Numbered from the stretch's first letter, positions 19,103 to 30,113 are shown. The stretch: 64,000 nucleotides of DNA from Bradyrhizobium jicamae (GCF_018130215.1 NZ_JAFCKQ010000001.1:558001-622000), one strand, 5' to 3'. The notes: generated from the letters alone by a model not told the origin. Numbers and translations are program-made.

Positions 19103-20211
19103 TGACTGTGACGACGACCAACAGCGGGATCGACGCGAAAGACGGCGACGCGCGCGACGCTGAGCGAAATATTTTTTCCGAACAGCGCGGCGAGAATTCG
19201 CGCCGGGTGAACAACGATCCGCGCCAGAAGCAGGGCAAGCCTGGTCAGCAGCCGCGCCGCGACAAGCGCGACGTGCACGGCTGGGTCGTGCTCGACAAGC
19301 CGATCGGCATGACCTCGACGCACGCGGTAGCGGTGCTCAAGCGCCTGTTCCAGGCCAAGCGCGCGGGCCATGCCGGCACGCTCGATCCGCTCGCCTCCGG
19401 TGGTCTGCCGATCGCGCTCGGCGAGGCGACCAAGACCGTGCCGTTCGTGATGGACGGCCGCAAGCGTTACCGCTTCACGGTGTGCTGGGGCGAGGAGCGC
19501 GACACCGACGACACCGAAGGGCGCATGGTCAGGACCAGCGAGAGCCGGCCGACCGCGGACGCGATCCGGGAGTTGCTGCCGCGCTTCACGGGGGTGATCG
19601 AGCAGATCCCGCCGCAATATTCGGCGATCAAAGTGCAGGGCGAGCGCGCCTATGACCTGGCACGCGACGGCGAGACCGTGGAACTGAAACCCCGGCCCGT
19701 TGAGATTCACGAATTAATCCTTTTGGAACATGGAGATAACGGCCAATCCGTGTTCGAGGCCGAATGCGGCAAGGGAACCTATGTTCGGGCGCTGGCGCGG
19801 GACATGGGCCGGATTCTGGGCTGTTTCGGCCATATCTGCGCCCTGCGGCGGACCATTGTCGGCCCGTTTACCGAAGCGGACATGATTCCGCTGGAACAGT
19901 TGGAGGCTTTGTGCAATAGAGCCGCGTCTGGCGAGGGCAGCCTCGCCGACGCGCTTTTGCCCGTTGAGACCGCGCTGGACGACATCCCGGCACTGGCCGT
20001 CACACGGGCTGATGCGGCAAGGCTCCATAGGGGCCAGGCCGTTTTGTTGCGCGGACGGGATGCGCCCAATACGAGCGGCACAGTCTATGTCACGGTGGCA
20101 GGCCGTCTGTTGGCGCTTGCCGAACTTGGCAATGGCGAACTCATCCCCAAGCGCGTGTTCAACCTGAGCGGACTGACTGCCGGTCCGGCTCGCAACCATG
20201 GAAGCAACTGA
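19099..20211 (+). CDS. truB: tRNA pseudouridine synthase B
   Basis: Makes pseudouridine-55 in the T-loop of tRNAs. The protein has 370 residues. A charged, probably disordered N-terminal extension of about 58 residues precedes the conserved [15 protein letters not shown]. The catalytic aspartate is Asp96 in [11 protein letters not shown]-terminal PUA-like segment (about 290-360) is present. The ATG at 19099 overlaps the rbfA stop; an inner start nearer the core would remove the extension but has no better ribosome-binding site. rpsO follows after two bases. Confidence 0.94.
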   Translation: MMTVTTTNSGIDAKDGDARDAERNIFSEQRGENSRRVNNDPRQKQGKPGQQPRRDKRDVHGWVVLDKPIGMTSTHAVAVLKRLFQAKRAGHAGTLDPLASGGLPIALGEATKTVPFVMDGRKRYRFTVCWGEERDTDDTEGRMVRTSESRPTADAIRELLPRFTGVIEQIPPQYSAIKVQGERAYDLARDGETVELKPRPVEIHELILLEHGDNGQSVFEAECGKGTYVRALARDMGRILGCFGHICALRRTIVGPFTEADMIPLEQLEALCNRAASGEGSLADALLPVETALDDIPALAVTRADAARLHRGQAVLLRGRDAPNTSGTVYVTVAGRLLALAELGNGELIPKRVFNLSGLTAGPARNHGSN

Positions 20212-20213
20212 CG

Positions 20214-20483
20214 ATGTCGATTACCGCGCAACGCAAAGCGGAAGTCATCAAGACGAATGCCACCAAAGCCGGCGACACCGGCTCGCCCGAGGTCCAGGTC
20301 GCGATCCTCTCGGAACGCATCAATAACCTCACCGAGCACTTCAAGTCCCACGTGAAGGATAACCACTCACGCCGCGGCCTGCTGAAGCTCGTGTCGACGC
20401 GCCGCTCCCTTCTCGACTACATCAAGAAGAAGGACGAGGCGCGTTACAAGGCACTGCTCGAAAAGCACAACATCCGTCGTTGA
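20214..20483 (+). CDS. rpsO: 30S ribosomal protein S15
   Basis: An 89-residue primary 16S rRNA-binding protein of the central domain. The typical sequence features are visible: [15 protein letters not shown] near 22, the LTEHFKSH and DNHSRRGLL helices, and the [12 protein letters not shown] segment ending in HNIRR. It is the last gene of the rimP operon, two bases after truB, and is followed by a strong terminator at 20495. The pairing rpsO-pnp is conserved in most proteobacteria. Confidence 0.97.
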   Translation: MSITAQRKAEVIKTNATKAGDTGSPEVQVAILSERINNLTEHFKSHVKDNHSRRGLLKLVSTRRSLLDYIKKKDEARYKALLEKHNIRR

Positions 20484-20494
20484 TATTGAGAAGC

Positions 20495-20523
20495 ACGCGC
20501 GCGAGGGTTCGCGCGCGTTTTCG
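20495..20523 (+). terminator. Rho-independent terminator after rpsO
   Basis: Ten-base perfect arms ACGCGCGCGA (20495-20504) and TCGCGCGCGT (20509-20518) with a GGGT loop are followed by TTT. It ends the rimP-rpsO operon. Confidence 0.8.
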
Positions 20524-20800
20524 TATGATCATCCGCTGACGCGGGCTTTCGAATTGTCGGAAGACGATCATGCGCAACAGCATGGCATTCGCGCCATGCG
20601 CACTAGCGTCCAGCAGCAATCCGGCCGTTGGACGGGGCAAGATGCCCAGATCCGAAAGGATGGACGCCATCCGAATCCCGAAGACCATGGCAGGATCGCC
20701 GGATGCTGATCGCACGAGCGCGTCAGTGTCCCGCCGTCTTGCGCATGGTCTTTGAGTTTCAGGGCACCGTACTTTCGTGAAACCATGAAAGAAAACCGAA
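20524..20800 (+). other. Intergenic region / pnp leader
   Basis: The gap between the rpsO terminator and pnp holds no convincing gene. Short open frames on both strands lack ribosome-binding sites and family features. A hairpin with arms GCATGGC (20580-20586) and GCCATGC (20593-20599) is visible. PNPase is autoregulated through its 5' leader in E. coli, so the structure may be part of such a leader; that is inference. Confidence 0.4.
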
Positions 20801-22957
<2,157 letters not shown>

Positions 22958-22980
22958 GCCGGGCTGCAATCGAAACGACC

Positions 22981-23010
22981 AAGGGGCGGACCGCAAGGCC
23001 GCCCCTTTTT
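22981..23010 (+). terminator. Rho-independent terminator after pnp
   Basis: The arms AAGGGGCGG (22981-22989) and CCGCCCCTT (22999-23007) form a 9-base stem with a 9-base loop, followed by T residues. Confidence 0.85.
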
Positions 23011-23041
23011 CGTGAGCTCAGGTGCATGAAGGGAAGCTTCT

Positions 23042-23494
23042 ATGACGCCGCCGACCATCCGCCCCGCCCGGCCGGACGAGTATGACGACATCGCCCGGGC
23101 CTGGATGGAGAGCTGGGTCTCGACCGGACTGTCGCCGCGCAGCGATGGCCTGTTAAGCGATCTGCGCGCCCGTCTGCCGCGCGAGATCGCCAACGGCTGG
23201 AGCCTGTTCGTCGCCGGCGATGATGGCACGATCGCCGCCATGCTGGCGCTGCACCTGCCGACCGCCCTGCTCGACCAGTTGATGGTCGTGCCGGCCTATC
23301 AGGACCGAAGCCTGGGGCGTCACTTGCTCGCCTTCACACGCCAGTGTTTGCCGGACGAGATCTGGCTGAAATGTGTCCGCGAGAACGAAAAGGCGTGGCG
23401 CTGGTACGAGCGAGAAGGCTTCGTATTCGAGAAGGAAGAGGTCAATCCGCGGACCGGCTTCATGATGAAGCACTACCGGTGGAAGAAGCGATGA
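23042..23494 (+). CDS. GNAT family N-acetyltransferase
   Basis: A 150-residue GNAT protein. The acetyl-CoA-binding segment is YQDRSLGRHLLAFTRQ (about 87-102), preceded by the beta-strand DQLMVVPAY. The C-terminal ENEKAWRWYEREGFVFEKEE is typical of the fold. The substrate cannot be predicted. It starts 31 bases after the pnp terminator, so it has its own promoter or relies on read-through. The end of the gene is followed by a large palindromic repeat. Confidence 0.85.
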   Translation: MTPPTIRPARPDEYDDIARAWMESWVSTGLSPRSDGLLSDLRARLPREIANGWSLFVAGDDGTIAAMLALHLPTALLDQLMVVPAYQDRSLGRHLLAFTRQCLPDEIWLKCVRENEKAWRWYEREGFVFEKEEVNPRTGFMMKHYRWKKR

Positions 23495-23531
23495 GCACGA
23501 TCGCCTGCCTTGCGGACATGATCTGCACGTT

Positions 23532-23638
23532 CTAGAGCATTTTCGGTTCTGATTGAATCAGAACCGAAGCCCTAGATTCTCGTTTTGACGCGTTTTCTTC
23601 ACGCGAACCGGTATCCACTTCGCTCGAAAACGCTCTAG
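23532..23638. repeat. Composite palindromic intergenic repeat
   Basis: The outer arms CTAGAGC (23532-23538) and GCTCTAG (23632-23638) frame the element. An inner perfect inverted repeat, GGTTCTGATT-G-AATCAGAACC, lies at 23545-23565. The right part (GCGAACCGGTATCCACTTCGC and flanks) is the same motif, inverted, as the copy at 38407-38454. A dispersed alphaproteobacterial element with no coding content. Confidence 0.75.
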
Positions 23639-23677
23639 TCAGGCAGATCTGTTGCATAAACCTTTCGTTGGTTGATC

Positions 23678-24508
23678 ATGATCCGTCGTTTCGCCGTCGC
23701 CGCCGTCCTCGTGTCATGCTTTGGCGCGGCGGGATGGGCCCAATCTCTTCCAACATCGCCGACACCACCCGCGCTCGCCAAGCCGCCCGCAAAGAAAGTC
23801 GCGCGGAAGGCCAACGCGGCCGCGAAGCCCGCGGTTGCCGCGCAGGCCGGTCCATGCCGGCTCGGCGTGATTCCGGTACTTGGAAATCAATTCGCTGTGC
23901 AGAAGTACGGTGTGACCATCATCGGGAATGAATCGACCAACGTTCTGATCGAATGGGGGCTCGACGACCTCGTCGTCGCGCGGGTTCGCGCCGCGACCGG
24001 CAATGATCCTGCGGTCCGCAGGATCAACTATCCCAAAGGCGCCTTCGACCTGTTCTATCATCCGAAGCCGCATTTGCTGCCGGATCCAACCACGGGCATC
24101 CCTGCGATCGTTCAAAGCTTCACGCAAAATGCGAACTGCGAACGCTACCTTGTCGTGACCAAATTCAGGTTGCACCCGCAGGGCACCAACCTTCAGCTTG
24201 ATGGCATCGGCACCTACAATCAGGGCCTAGGCTCGATGCTCAGGCACTCGCACGTGTTCGCCAATGTAGAGCTGACGCTGCTCGACGGCAGGAGCTATGC
24301 GAGGATGGACCGCACGCTGGCGACCATGGGCAACCGCTTCTCCGAAAGCATGAGACTGACGGAAAATCCGTTCAAGCATCTCGACAATTCGGACTTTCCC
24401 GACCCTCCCGAGGCTGCGGCCTCCAGCGCGACGCTGCGCGAGAAGACCCGCGGCCTCGTTGCGGAAGAGATCGACAAGGCGATGCCAGCCTATCTCAAGG
24501 ACGAATAG
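23678..24508 (+). CDS. Hypothetical exported protein
   Basis: A 276-residue protein that I do not recognise. A signal peptide is clear: Arg-Arg, then a hydrophobic core, then an Ala-x-Ala-type end near residue 20 (GAAGWAQ). A Pro/Ala/Lys-rich linker of about 30 residues follows, then a globular part of about 220 residues with two cysteines that could form a disulfide in the periplasm. I see no enzyme motif. The ATG at 23678 places the signal peptide at the N-terminus; a TTG two codons earlier is possible. It stands alone, flanked by a repeat upstream and a GST gene downstream. Confidence 0.7.
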   Translation: MIRRFAVAAVLVSCFGAAGWAQSLPTSPTPPALAKPPAKKVARKANAAAKPAVAAQAGPCRLGVIPVLGNQFAVQKYGVTIIGNESTNVLIEWGLDDLVVARVRAATGNDPAVRRINYPKGAFDLFYHPKPHLLPDPTTGIPAIVQSFTQNANCERYLVVTKFRLHPQGTNLQLDGIGTYNQGLGSMLRHSHVFANVELTLLDGRSYARMDRTLATMGNRFSESMRLTENPFKHLDNSDFPDPPEAAASSATLREKTRGLVAEEIDKAMPAYLKDE

Positions 24509-24627
24509 ATCCGCGCTGATCGGCCCGCCAATCCGCCGATCCTCTCCACTCATCGTACATTGCCAATTCGTGGCAGAAACGCGATGAAGATGGCCGGCTT
24601 GTCCACGCCGAGGAAAGGTCCCGCACC

Positions 24628-25224
24628 ATGATCAAGCTGTATTGGTCGCCGCGCTCACGCTCGTTCACCGCCATCTGGCTGCTTGAAGAATCCGGCCTGC
24701 CTTACCAGCGGGTGCTGACCGACATCAACACCGGCGCGCAGAAGGCGCCGGACTATTTGAAGATCAATCCGATGGGCAAGGTGCCGGCGCTGGTCGACGG
24801 CGACGCAAAGCTCGCCGAAACTGCCGCGATCTGCGCCTATGTCGCCGACCGCTATCCGGAGACCAGGCTCGCGCCGGCCACAGACGATCCGAAGCGCGCG
24901 CGCTATCTGCAATGGCTGTTCTTCGGGCCGAGCTGCATCGAGCCGGCACTGATCCAGCTCTTCACCAAGCTCGAGGTGCCCTCGCGCATGGCGGCCTGGG
25001 GCAGCGCGACCCAGGTGTTCGACGTGCTTGACGCCGAGCTGCAGAAGGGGCCGTGGCTTCTCGGCGACCATTTTTCCGCCGCCGACATCACGATCGGAGC
25101 CGGGCTGAACCAGGCGGTGCGGGTGTTCAAGATGGTGCCGCCGCGGCCGTCATTCGACGCCTATATCGACCGCTGCGTGGCGCGGCCCGCATTCCAGCGG
25201 ACCGAGAAGATCGCGGCGGGGTAA
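24628..25224 (+). CDS. Glutathione S-transferase family protein
   Basis: A 198-residue GST. The N-terminal thioredoxin-like domain (1-78) has YWSPRSRSFTAIWLLEE, the cis-proline region GKVPALVDGD and the glutathione-contacting ETAAICAYVAD. The C-terminal all-helical domain contains the N-capping box FSAADITIG near 151. The catalytic residue may be Ser10 or Ser12, as in beta/theta-like classes. The role is probably detoxification or a thiol-dependent reaction; the substrate is unknown. It converges with fabV, 18 bases away. Confidence 0.88.
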   Translation: MIKLYWSPRSRSFTAIWLLEESGLPYQRVLTDINTGAQKAPDYLKINPMGKVPALVDGDAKLAETAAICAYVADRYPETRLAPATDDPKRARYLQWLFFGPSCIEPALIQLFTKLEVPSRMAAWGSATQVFDVLDAELQKGPWLLGDHFSAADITIGAGLNQAVRVFKMVPPRPSFDAYIDRCVARPAFQRTEKIAAG

Positions 25225-25242
25225 GATCGTCGTCGGCTCGGT

Positions 25243-26415
25243 CTAACCCGGCACGACGCGCGGATCGAGATCCTGCGTGTAGTCGACGCCGTCGATGCCA
25301 AAGCCGAACAGGCGCAGGAACTCTCGCTTGTACTCTCCGAGATCGGCCAGCTCGCCGAGTGTCTCCGTCGATAGCAGCGGCCATCGACGCGACACCTCGG
25401 CCTGAACCTCGGGCGAGAGCTCCCAATCGTCGACCCTGAGCCGCTGCGCGTCATCGAGCGTGGCATCCTTGCCGAGGCGCGTGCGGAACAGGCGATCGAT
25501 CTGCTCGATACAGCCTTCGTGCAGGCCGAGCTGCTTCATGACCTTGAACAGCACCGTGCCATAGAGCGGCACCACTGGAATGGCCGAGCTCGCCTGGGTC
25601 ACCACGGCCTTCAGCGCCACCACGCGGGCAGCGTCCTGGCCGAGCCGACCGCGGATCTCTTCCGCCTTGCGGTCGAGATCGACCTTGGCGCGACCGAGCG
25701 TGCCGTTCCAGTAGATCGGCCAGGTCAGCTCGCTGCCGATATAGGTGTAATTGAGCGTCCGGAAGCCCGTCGCCAGCACCCCGGCGTCCGCGAGCTGGTC
25801 GATCCAGCGCTTCCAGTCGTCGCCGCCCATCACCGCGACCGTGGCCGCGGTTTGCTCCTCATTCGCCGGTTCAAGGGTCGTCTGGAAGACCTCGCCGGTC
25901 TCGGTGTCGAGGGTCTTGATCTCGACGGGAGCGCCGAGCGGCTTGATGACCGATCGATAGGTTTTGCCGGTGACCGGATCGGTGCGCACCGGCGCTGCCA
26001 TGCTGTAGACCAGCAGGTCAAGCTGTCCGAACTTGTCGCGCACGCGCTCGATGAAGGTCGCCTTCATCTCGTCCGAGAAGGCGTCGCCCTCGAGCGTGAG
26101 CGGAGATCGTCCGATCTTCTGCGCCTCGATCTCGAATGCGCGGTTGTTGTACCAGCCGGCGCTGGCCGGCCTTTTTTCCGTCGGCTCGCGTTCGAGCGAC
26201 ACGCCGATGGTTTCAGCACCGCCGGCGAAGGTCGCGACGATGCGGCTGGCCAGACCGTACCCCGTCGAGCAGCCCAGCACGGCGACGCGCTTGGGGCAGT
26301 CCGGAACCGCGCCCTGGCGAAGCACATAAGCGATCTGTTCGCGAACGTTCCTGGCGCAACCGACAGGGTGTGCAGTCGTGCAGATGAAGCCACGCACGCG
26401 CGGTTCGATGATCAT
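25243..26415 (-). CDS. fabV: Enoyl-[acyl-carrier-protein] reductase (NADH) FabV
   Basis: A 390-residue enoyl-ACP/trans-2-enoyl-CoA reductase for the last step of each fatty acid elongation cycle. The N-terminal MIIEPRVRGFICTTAHP and the cofactor loop VLGCSTGYGLASR are diagnostic. The catalytic Tyr235-x8-Lys244 sits exactly at the published FabV positions. FabV is structurally distinct from FabI and is insensitive to triclosan. It lies downstream of fabA-fabB on the same strand, a place that other Rhizobiales use for fabI. The 84-base gap to fabB shows no terminator. Confidence 0.95.
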   Translation of the reverse strand: MIIEPRVRGFICTTAHPVGCARNVREQIAYVLRQGAVPDCPKRVAVLGCSTGYGLASRIVATFAGGAETIGVSLEREPTEKRPASAGWYNNRAFEIEAQKIGRSPLTLEGDAFSDEMKATFIERVRDKFGQLDLLVYSMAAPVRTDPVTGKTYRSVIKPLGAPVEIKTLDTETGEVFQTTLEPANEEQTAATVAVMGGDDWKRWIDQLADAGVLATGFRTLNYTYIGSELTWPIYWNGTLGRAKVDLDRKAEEIRGRLGQDAARVVALKAVVTQASSAIPVVPLYGTVLFKVMKQLGLHEGCIEQIDRLFRTRLGKDATLDDAQRLRVDDWELSPEVQAEVSRRWPLLSTETLGELADLGEYKREFLRLFGFGIDGVDYTQDLDPRVVPG

Positions 26416-26499
26416 GCCACCTCCGTTTCGGATCGTCGCAAAGTCGCCATCAGCAGCCCGCTGGCCTCTCGGCGCAAGCGAAGGGAAGCCAACACGACA

Positions 26500-27723
26500 T
26501 CAGGCATCCAGTCGCTTGAACACCAGCGTGGCGTTGGTGCCGCCGAAGCCGAACGAGTTCGACAGCACTGTGCCGAGCCTGGCGTTGTCGATGCGCTTGC
26601 GCACGATCGGCATGTCGGCGAACGCGGGATCAAGCTCGGTGATGTGCGCGCTCTCGCAGATGAAACCGTTGTTCAGCATCAGAAGCGAATAGATCGCTTC
26701 CTGCACGCCGGTGGCGCCGAGCGAATGGCCGGTCAGCGCCTTGGTGGCGGAGATCGGCGGACACTTGTCGCCGGTGCCGAACACCTTGCGGATCGCCTCG
26801 ATCTCGGGCGGATCGCCGGCCGGCGTCGAGGTCGCGTGCGGATTGATGTAGTCGACCGGCGTCTTCACCGTCGACATCGCCATGCGCATGCAGCGCTCGG
26901 CGCCCTCGCCCGACGGCGCCACCATGTCGTATCCGTCGGAGGTCGCTCCATAACCGACCACTTCGCCATAGATCTTGGCGCCGCGCGCCTTGGCATGCTC
27001 GAGCTCTTCGAGCACCACCACGCCCGCACCGCCGGCGATCACAAAACCGTCGCGGCTGATGTCGTAGGGACGGGAGGCAGTGGCCGGCGTGTCGTTGTAT
27101 TTCGACGACATCGCGCCCATCGCGTCGAACAGCACCGACAGCGTCCAGTCGAGTTCCTCGCAGCCGCCGGCGAAGATCACGTCCTGCTTGCCGATCTGAA
27201 TCGTCTCATAGGCGTTGCCGATGCAATGGTTCGACGTCGCGCAGGCCGAGGAGATAGAGTAGTTCACGCCCTTGATCTTGAACCAGGTCGCAAGCGTGGC
27301 GGACGCCGTCGACGACATGCCCTTGGGTACCGCGAACGGGCCGACGCGCTTCGGGCCCTTGGCCCGCGCGATGTCGGCCGCTTCCACCAGCGTCCGGGTC
27401 GACGGGCCGCCGGATCCCATGATGATGCCGGTGCGGACGTTGGAGACGTCGCTTTCCTCGAGGCCGGAGTCGCGGATCGCCTGCTCCATCGCGACGTGAT
27501 TCCAGGCCGCGCCCTCGGCGAGGAACCGCATGGCGCGGCGATCGATCACCTCGGCGGGATTGAGCGTCGGCGCACCGTGCACCTGCGAGCGAAAGCCGAG
27601 CTCTGCGGCCTTCTCCGCGCGCGTGATGCCTGACTTCGCCTCGTAGAGGCTCGCAAGCACTTCCTGGGTGTTGTTACCGATGGACGAGACAATGCCCATC
27701 CCCGTGATGACAACCCGCCTCAT
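26500..27723 (-). CDS. fabB: 3-oxoacyl-[acyl-carrier-protein] synthase I (FabB)
   Basis: Condensing enzyme of 407 residues for elongation of unsaturated fatty acids. The Cys-His-His triad is present in [24 protein letters not shown] and [12 protein letters not shown]. The middle motif has Pro and Ala where many synthases have Thr/Ala and Gly, but the histidine is kept. The start [17 protein letters not shown] is canonical. It follows fabA by 40 bases on the same strand, forming the anaerobic unsaturated fatty acid pair fabA-fabB next to irr, as in other Rhizobiales. Confidence 0.95.
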   Translation of the reverse strand: MRRVVITGMGIVSSIGNNTQEVLASLYEAKSGITRAEKAAELGFRSQVHGAPTLNPAEVIDRRAMRFLAEGAAWNHVAMEQAIRDSGLEESDVSNVRTGIIMGSGGPSTRTLVEAADIARAKGPKRVGPFAVPKGMSSTASATLATWFKIKGVNYSISSACATSNHCIGNAYETIQIGKQDVIFAGGCEELDWTLSVLFDAMGAMSSKYNDTPATASRPYDISRDGFVIAGGAGVVVLEELEHAKARGAKIYGEVVGYGATSDGYDMVAPSGEGAERCMRMAMSTVKTPVDYINPHATSTPAGDPPEIEAIRKVFGTGDKCPPISATKALTGHSLGATGVQEAIYSLLMLNNGFICESAHITELDPAFADMPIVRKRIDNARLGTVLSNSFGFGGTNATLVFKRLDA

Positions 27724-27763
27724 GTTCGCCTCGCCCTGCCGTTGTCCTGCATGATGATCCTGC

Positions 27764-28285
27764 TCAAGACGGTGCCGTGCCCTGCTTGAACAACCCTACC
27801 TTCAGGTCCTTTGCGCGATAAATAATCTCGTCGTCCATGGAAAGCCACCCGTCGGCAATTCCAAGCACGAGCTTTGACCGCATCACGCGCTTGATATCGA
27901 CGTTGTACACAACCTTGCGCGCATGCGGCAGCACCTGCCCGGAGAACTTCAGTTCGCCGAGGCCGAGTGCGCGGCCACGACCTTCACCGCCGATCCAGCC
28001 GAGATAAAAGCCGACCATTTGCCACATGGCATCGAGGCCGAGACAGCCCGGCATCACCGGATCGTTCTTGAAATGGCAGCCGAAGAACCAGAGATCGGAC
28101 TTCACGTCGAGCTCGGCGCGCACCAGCCCCTTGCCGAATTCGCCGCCGGTCTCGGAAATCTGGCTGATGCGGTCGAACATCAACATCGGCGGCAGCGGCA
28201 ACTGGGCATTGCCGGGCCCGAAAAGCTCGCCCCTGCCGCAGGCCAGCAAATCCTCGTATTCGTAACCGCCGCGCCGATCCAGCAT
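27764..28285 (-). CDS. fabA: 3-hydroxydecanoyl-[acyl-carrier-protein] dehydratase/isomerase FabA
   Basis: Hot-dog fold dehydratase/isomerase of 173 residues that introduces the double bond at the C10 stage. The active-site His71 (FFGCHFKND) and Asp85 (CLGLDAMWQ) lie essentially where E. coli FabA has His70 and Asp84. The start at 28285 ([14 protein letters not shown]) aligns with the family; a longer in-frame extension to 28474 has no homology and would reach into the irr promoter area. The gene is divergent from irr and heads fabA-fabB-fabV. Confidence 0.95.
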   Translation of the reverse strand: MLDRRGGYEYEDLLACGRGELFGPGNAQLPLPPMLMFDRISQISETGGEFGKGLVRAELDVKSDLWFFGCHFKNDPVMPGCLGLDAMWQMVGFYLGWIGGEGRGRALGLGELKFSGQVLPHARKVVYNVDIKRVMRSKLVLGIADGWLSMDDEIIYRAKDLKVGLFKQGTAPS

Positions 28286-28533
28286 CCTCTTCAGCCTCTC
28301 AAATATCCCGATGAAGCGCTTTTTGCCTGAGCCGGACCGGTTTTCCCGCGGGAACCGGAGTACCCCGCAAATTGGCGCTACCTGGGTACGCCGCCGGCCT
28401 TTTGTCTCTGCCGATAGCGCATATGTGGTCCGCGCGCTCTCTATCATAGGCCCAACAGGGCGGCAAAGCGGCATTCCAGTGATAAATCACGGCTTCTGCA
28501 TCAGTTTCTGCTTGACCTTGGATTCGTTCTAGT

Positions 28534-28561
28534 TGCGAAAAACTTGCATCTGATAAGCATC
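28534..28561 (+). promoter_or_regulatory. Putative Fur/Mur operator: three direct-repeat hexamers over the irr promoter
   Basis: TGCGAA (28534), TGCATC (28545) and AGCATC (28556) are imperfect direct repeats at exact 11-base spacing. B. japonicum Fur is known to bind three imperfect direct-repeat hexamers at the irr promoter, unlike the classical Fur box. The array overlaps the -35 element of the promoter below. Confidence 0.7.
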
Positions 28562-28572
28562 CTTTTTATATT
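28544..28572 (+). promoter_or_regulatory. irr promoter
   Basis: TTGCAT (28544-28549) and TATATT (28567-28572) are spaced by 17 bases, which predicts a start near 28579 and a short leader of about 33 bases before the irr ATG. Confidence 0.6.
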
Positions 28573-28611
28573 TGCTGGGAATATTGCGCGAGTTAGGTGC
28601 ATAGAGTGGAT

Positions 28612-29103
28612 ATGAGCGACGAGGTACCGGTTTTGAACGATGACGCCGTGCACCCGGCCGCACAGGCTGCCGGGCATCACCCGGCCCTGACCGGCTGTCC
28701 CTGGCATGACGTCAACGAGATGCTGCAGGCCGCCGGCCTTCGGCCGACCCGTCAGCGCATGGCGCTGGGCTGGCTGCTGTTCGGCAAGGGTGCCCGGCAC
28801 CTGACCGCCGAAATGCTGTACGAGGAAGCCACGCTGGCCAAGGTTCCGGTGTCGCTGGCGACCGTCTACAACACCCTCAACCAGCTCACCGATGCCGGCC
28901 TGCTCCGCCAGGTCAGCGTCGACGGCACGAAGACCTATTTCGACACCAACGTTTCGGCGCACCACCACTTCTATCTCGAGCACAATCACGAGCTGGTCGA
29001 CATTCCCGACCCGAACCTGATGCTGACCAAGATGCCCGAGGTGCCCGAGGGCTTCGAGATCGCTCGCGTCGACATGGTCGTGCGGCTGCGCAAGAAGCGG
29101 TAG
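28612..29103 (+). CDS. irr: Iron response regulator Irr
   Basis: Fur-family regulator of 163 residues that controls haem synthesis and iron homeostasis in response to haem. The haem regulatory motif is GCPWHD with Cys29-Pro30, and the second haem-binding site is the triple histidine His117-119; both match B. japonicum Irr, in which haem triggers degradation. The winged-helix recognition segment SLATVYNTLNQL is at 81-92. The ATG at 28612 is chosen because it gives this numbering and has AGAGTGGA upstream; a GTG five codons earlier is in frame. It is divergent from fabA. Confidence 0.96.
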   Translation: MSDEVPVLNDDAVHPAAQAAGHHPALTGCPWHDVNEMLQAAGLRPTRQRMALGWLLFGKGARHLTAEMLYEEATLAKVPVSLATVYNTLNQLTDAGLLRQVSVDGTKTYFDTNVSAHHHFYLEHNHELVDIPDPNLMLTKMPEVPEGFEIARVDMVVRLRKKR

Positions 29104-29105
29104 TT

Positions 29106-29227
29106 GTCGTCCCGGCGCAGGCCGGCCCCCATAACCACCGATGCCGATCGTCGTGCACCGCCGGAACGACGTGTCGCCCCAACTACGCCTGCTGCGGAGT
29201 ATGGGTCCCGGCCTTCGCCGGGACGGC
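29106..29227. repeat. Dispersed palindromic repeat (GTCGTCCCGGC...GCCGGGACGGC)
   Basis: The ends GTCGTCCCGGCGCAGGCCGG and CCGGCCTTCGCCGGGACGGC are imperfect inverted repeats, and the inner parts CCCATAA/TATGGG also pair. It fills the space between the convergent irr and SH3 genes and could act as a bidirectional transcript end. Confidence 0.65.
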
Positions 29228-29235
29228 GATGGACG

Positions 29236-29766
29236 TCAGTCCACCTTCTCGTCGGCGTAGACGCCCCACAGCCGCTGCTGCTCGATCCAGCCATCAAACC
29301 CGGTGCCGGTGACCCGGCACCAGTTGTTGGTGCACTTCTTGACCTGCGCGACCACGCCGGCCTGCAGCCGCGCGGCGATCGCGCTGGTGGCATCGGGGCG
29401 ATCATAGAGCGAGGCGAGATCGTCCTTGTTCTTCATGGTGACGACGGCGGTGCGGCGGCCGGACAGCAGGGAATGATAGACCCAGCCCTCGGCTCCCTCG
29501 GAATCGCGCACCCGGCGCCAGTTCTCGAATTCGGCGGTAATCTCGACCGGCAGGCCGGCGCGCGTGTAGACCCAGGCGACGTCATTGTCCTTGGTCGGGC
29601 CGGCGCGAACGTTCACATGATCCGATTTCAGGCTGACATAGCGCGGGATCGGCAATCCGCTGGTGGTGGGGCTCGCATCCTTGGCCGAATGTCCCGGCAT
29701 GACCGACGCACCCAGCATGCATCCGACCAGCGCCGCCAACGACCCCAAACGCCAGAACGCCACCAT
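29236..29766 (-). CDS. Exported SH3-like domain protein
   Basis: A 176-residue protein with an N-terminal signal peptide (hydrophobic residues 7-22). Two bacterial SH3-like (SH3_3/DUF1058) repeats follow: the first starts at VSLKSDHVNVRAGPT with GWVYHSLL, the second contains LQAGVVAQVKKC and GWIEQQRLWG. Such domains often bind peptidoglycan or peptides in the periplasm. The two cysteines (KKC and WC) are close and may pair. The ATG at 29766 has AGGAGACGAG upstream. It is transcribed convergently with irr and divergently from the dehydrogenase gene. Confidence 0.82.
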   Translation of the reverse strand: MVAFWRLGSLAALVGCMLGASVMPGHSAKDASPTTSGLPIPRYVSLKSDHVNVRAGPTKDNDVAWVYTRAGLPVEITAEFENWRRVRDSEGAEGWVYHSLLSGRRTAVVTMKNKDDLASLYDRPDATSAIAARLQAGVVAQVKKCTNNWCRVTGTGFDGWIEQQRLWGVYADEKVD

Positions 29767-30113
29767 CAACTCGTCTCCTGTCGAGATGACCAACCCGCAT
29801 TCGGCGAGCTGCTACCCAAACTCACGCCCTCGACCCCAGGCCCTATGCCCGCTCCCATCAGCTCCTCCACCGCCGATTCCGAGAGGGTTCTTGGGGGTTC
29901 TTGTCTTGGCCCGGCCTTCTGCTAGAGAGGACGGAACGCTTCTAGAACCAGAACGCCCGATGTCGCCGGCGAATGCCGGACAAGTGTCGGGAACCCTAGG
30001 AAACGCAAAGGAAACGCCGGGACAGCGCGGCGATCAGCAGTGTCGAACAACCGGGTTAATGAGGTCTGAACGGCGGCCAATTTGGCAAGCCGCAGGCCTC
30101 ATGAAAGCAGGAC
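29767..30113. other. Intergenic region between divergent SH3 and dehydrogenase genes
   Basis: There is no gene in these 347 bases. A possible forward promoter is TTGTCT (29901-29906) with TAGAGA (29923-29928), 16 bases apart. A direct repeat GGTTCTTG occurs twice at 29886-29903. Small palindromes are TTCTAGAA (29940-29947) and CCGGC-GAAT-GCCGG (29966-29979). None is strong evidence on its own. Confidence 0.35.

Larger units (their letters stand above)
28286..28611. other. Divergent control region between fabA and irr
   Basis: The 326 bases hold no gene. The irr-proximal third contains the irr promoter and three hexamer repeats (separate entries). The fabA-proximal part is GC-rich and I could not assign a fabA promoter with confidence. 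Confidence 0.5.

Noticed and set aside
20570..20786. Small open frames between rpsO and pnp on both strands
   Set aside because: No ribosome-binding site, no homology that I recognise, and the region contains hairpins more consistent with a leader.
25519..27633. A 704-codon open frame on the plus strand opposite fabV and fabB
   Set aside because: It spans two real genes and their gap, shows shadow-like composition, and has no ribosome-binding site.
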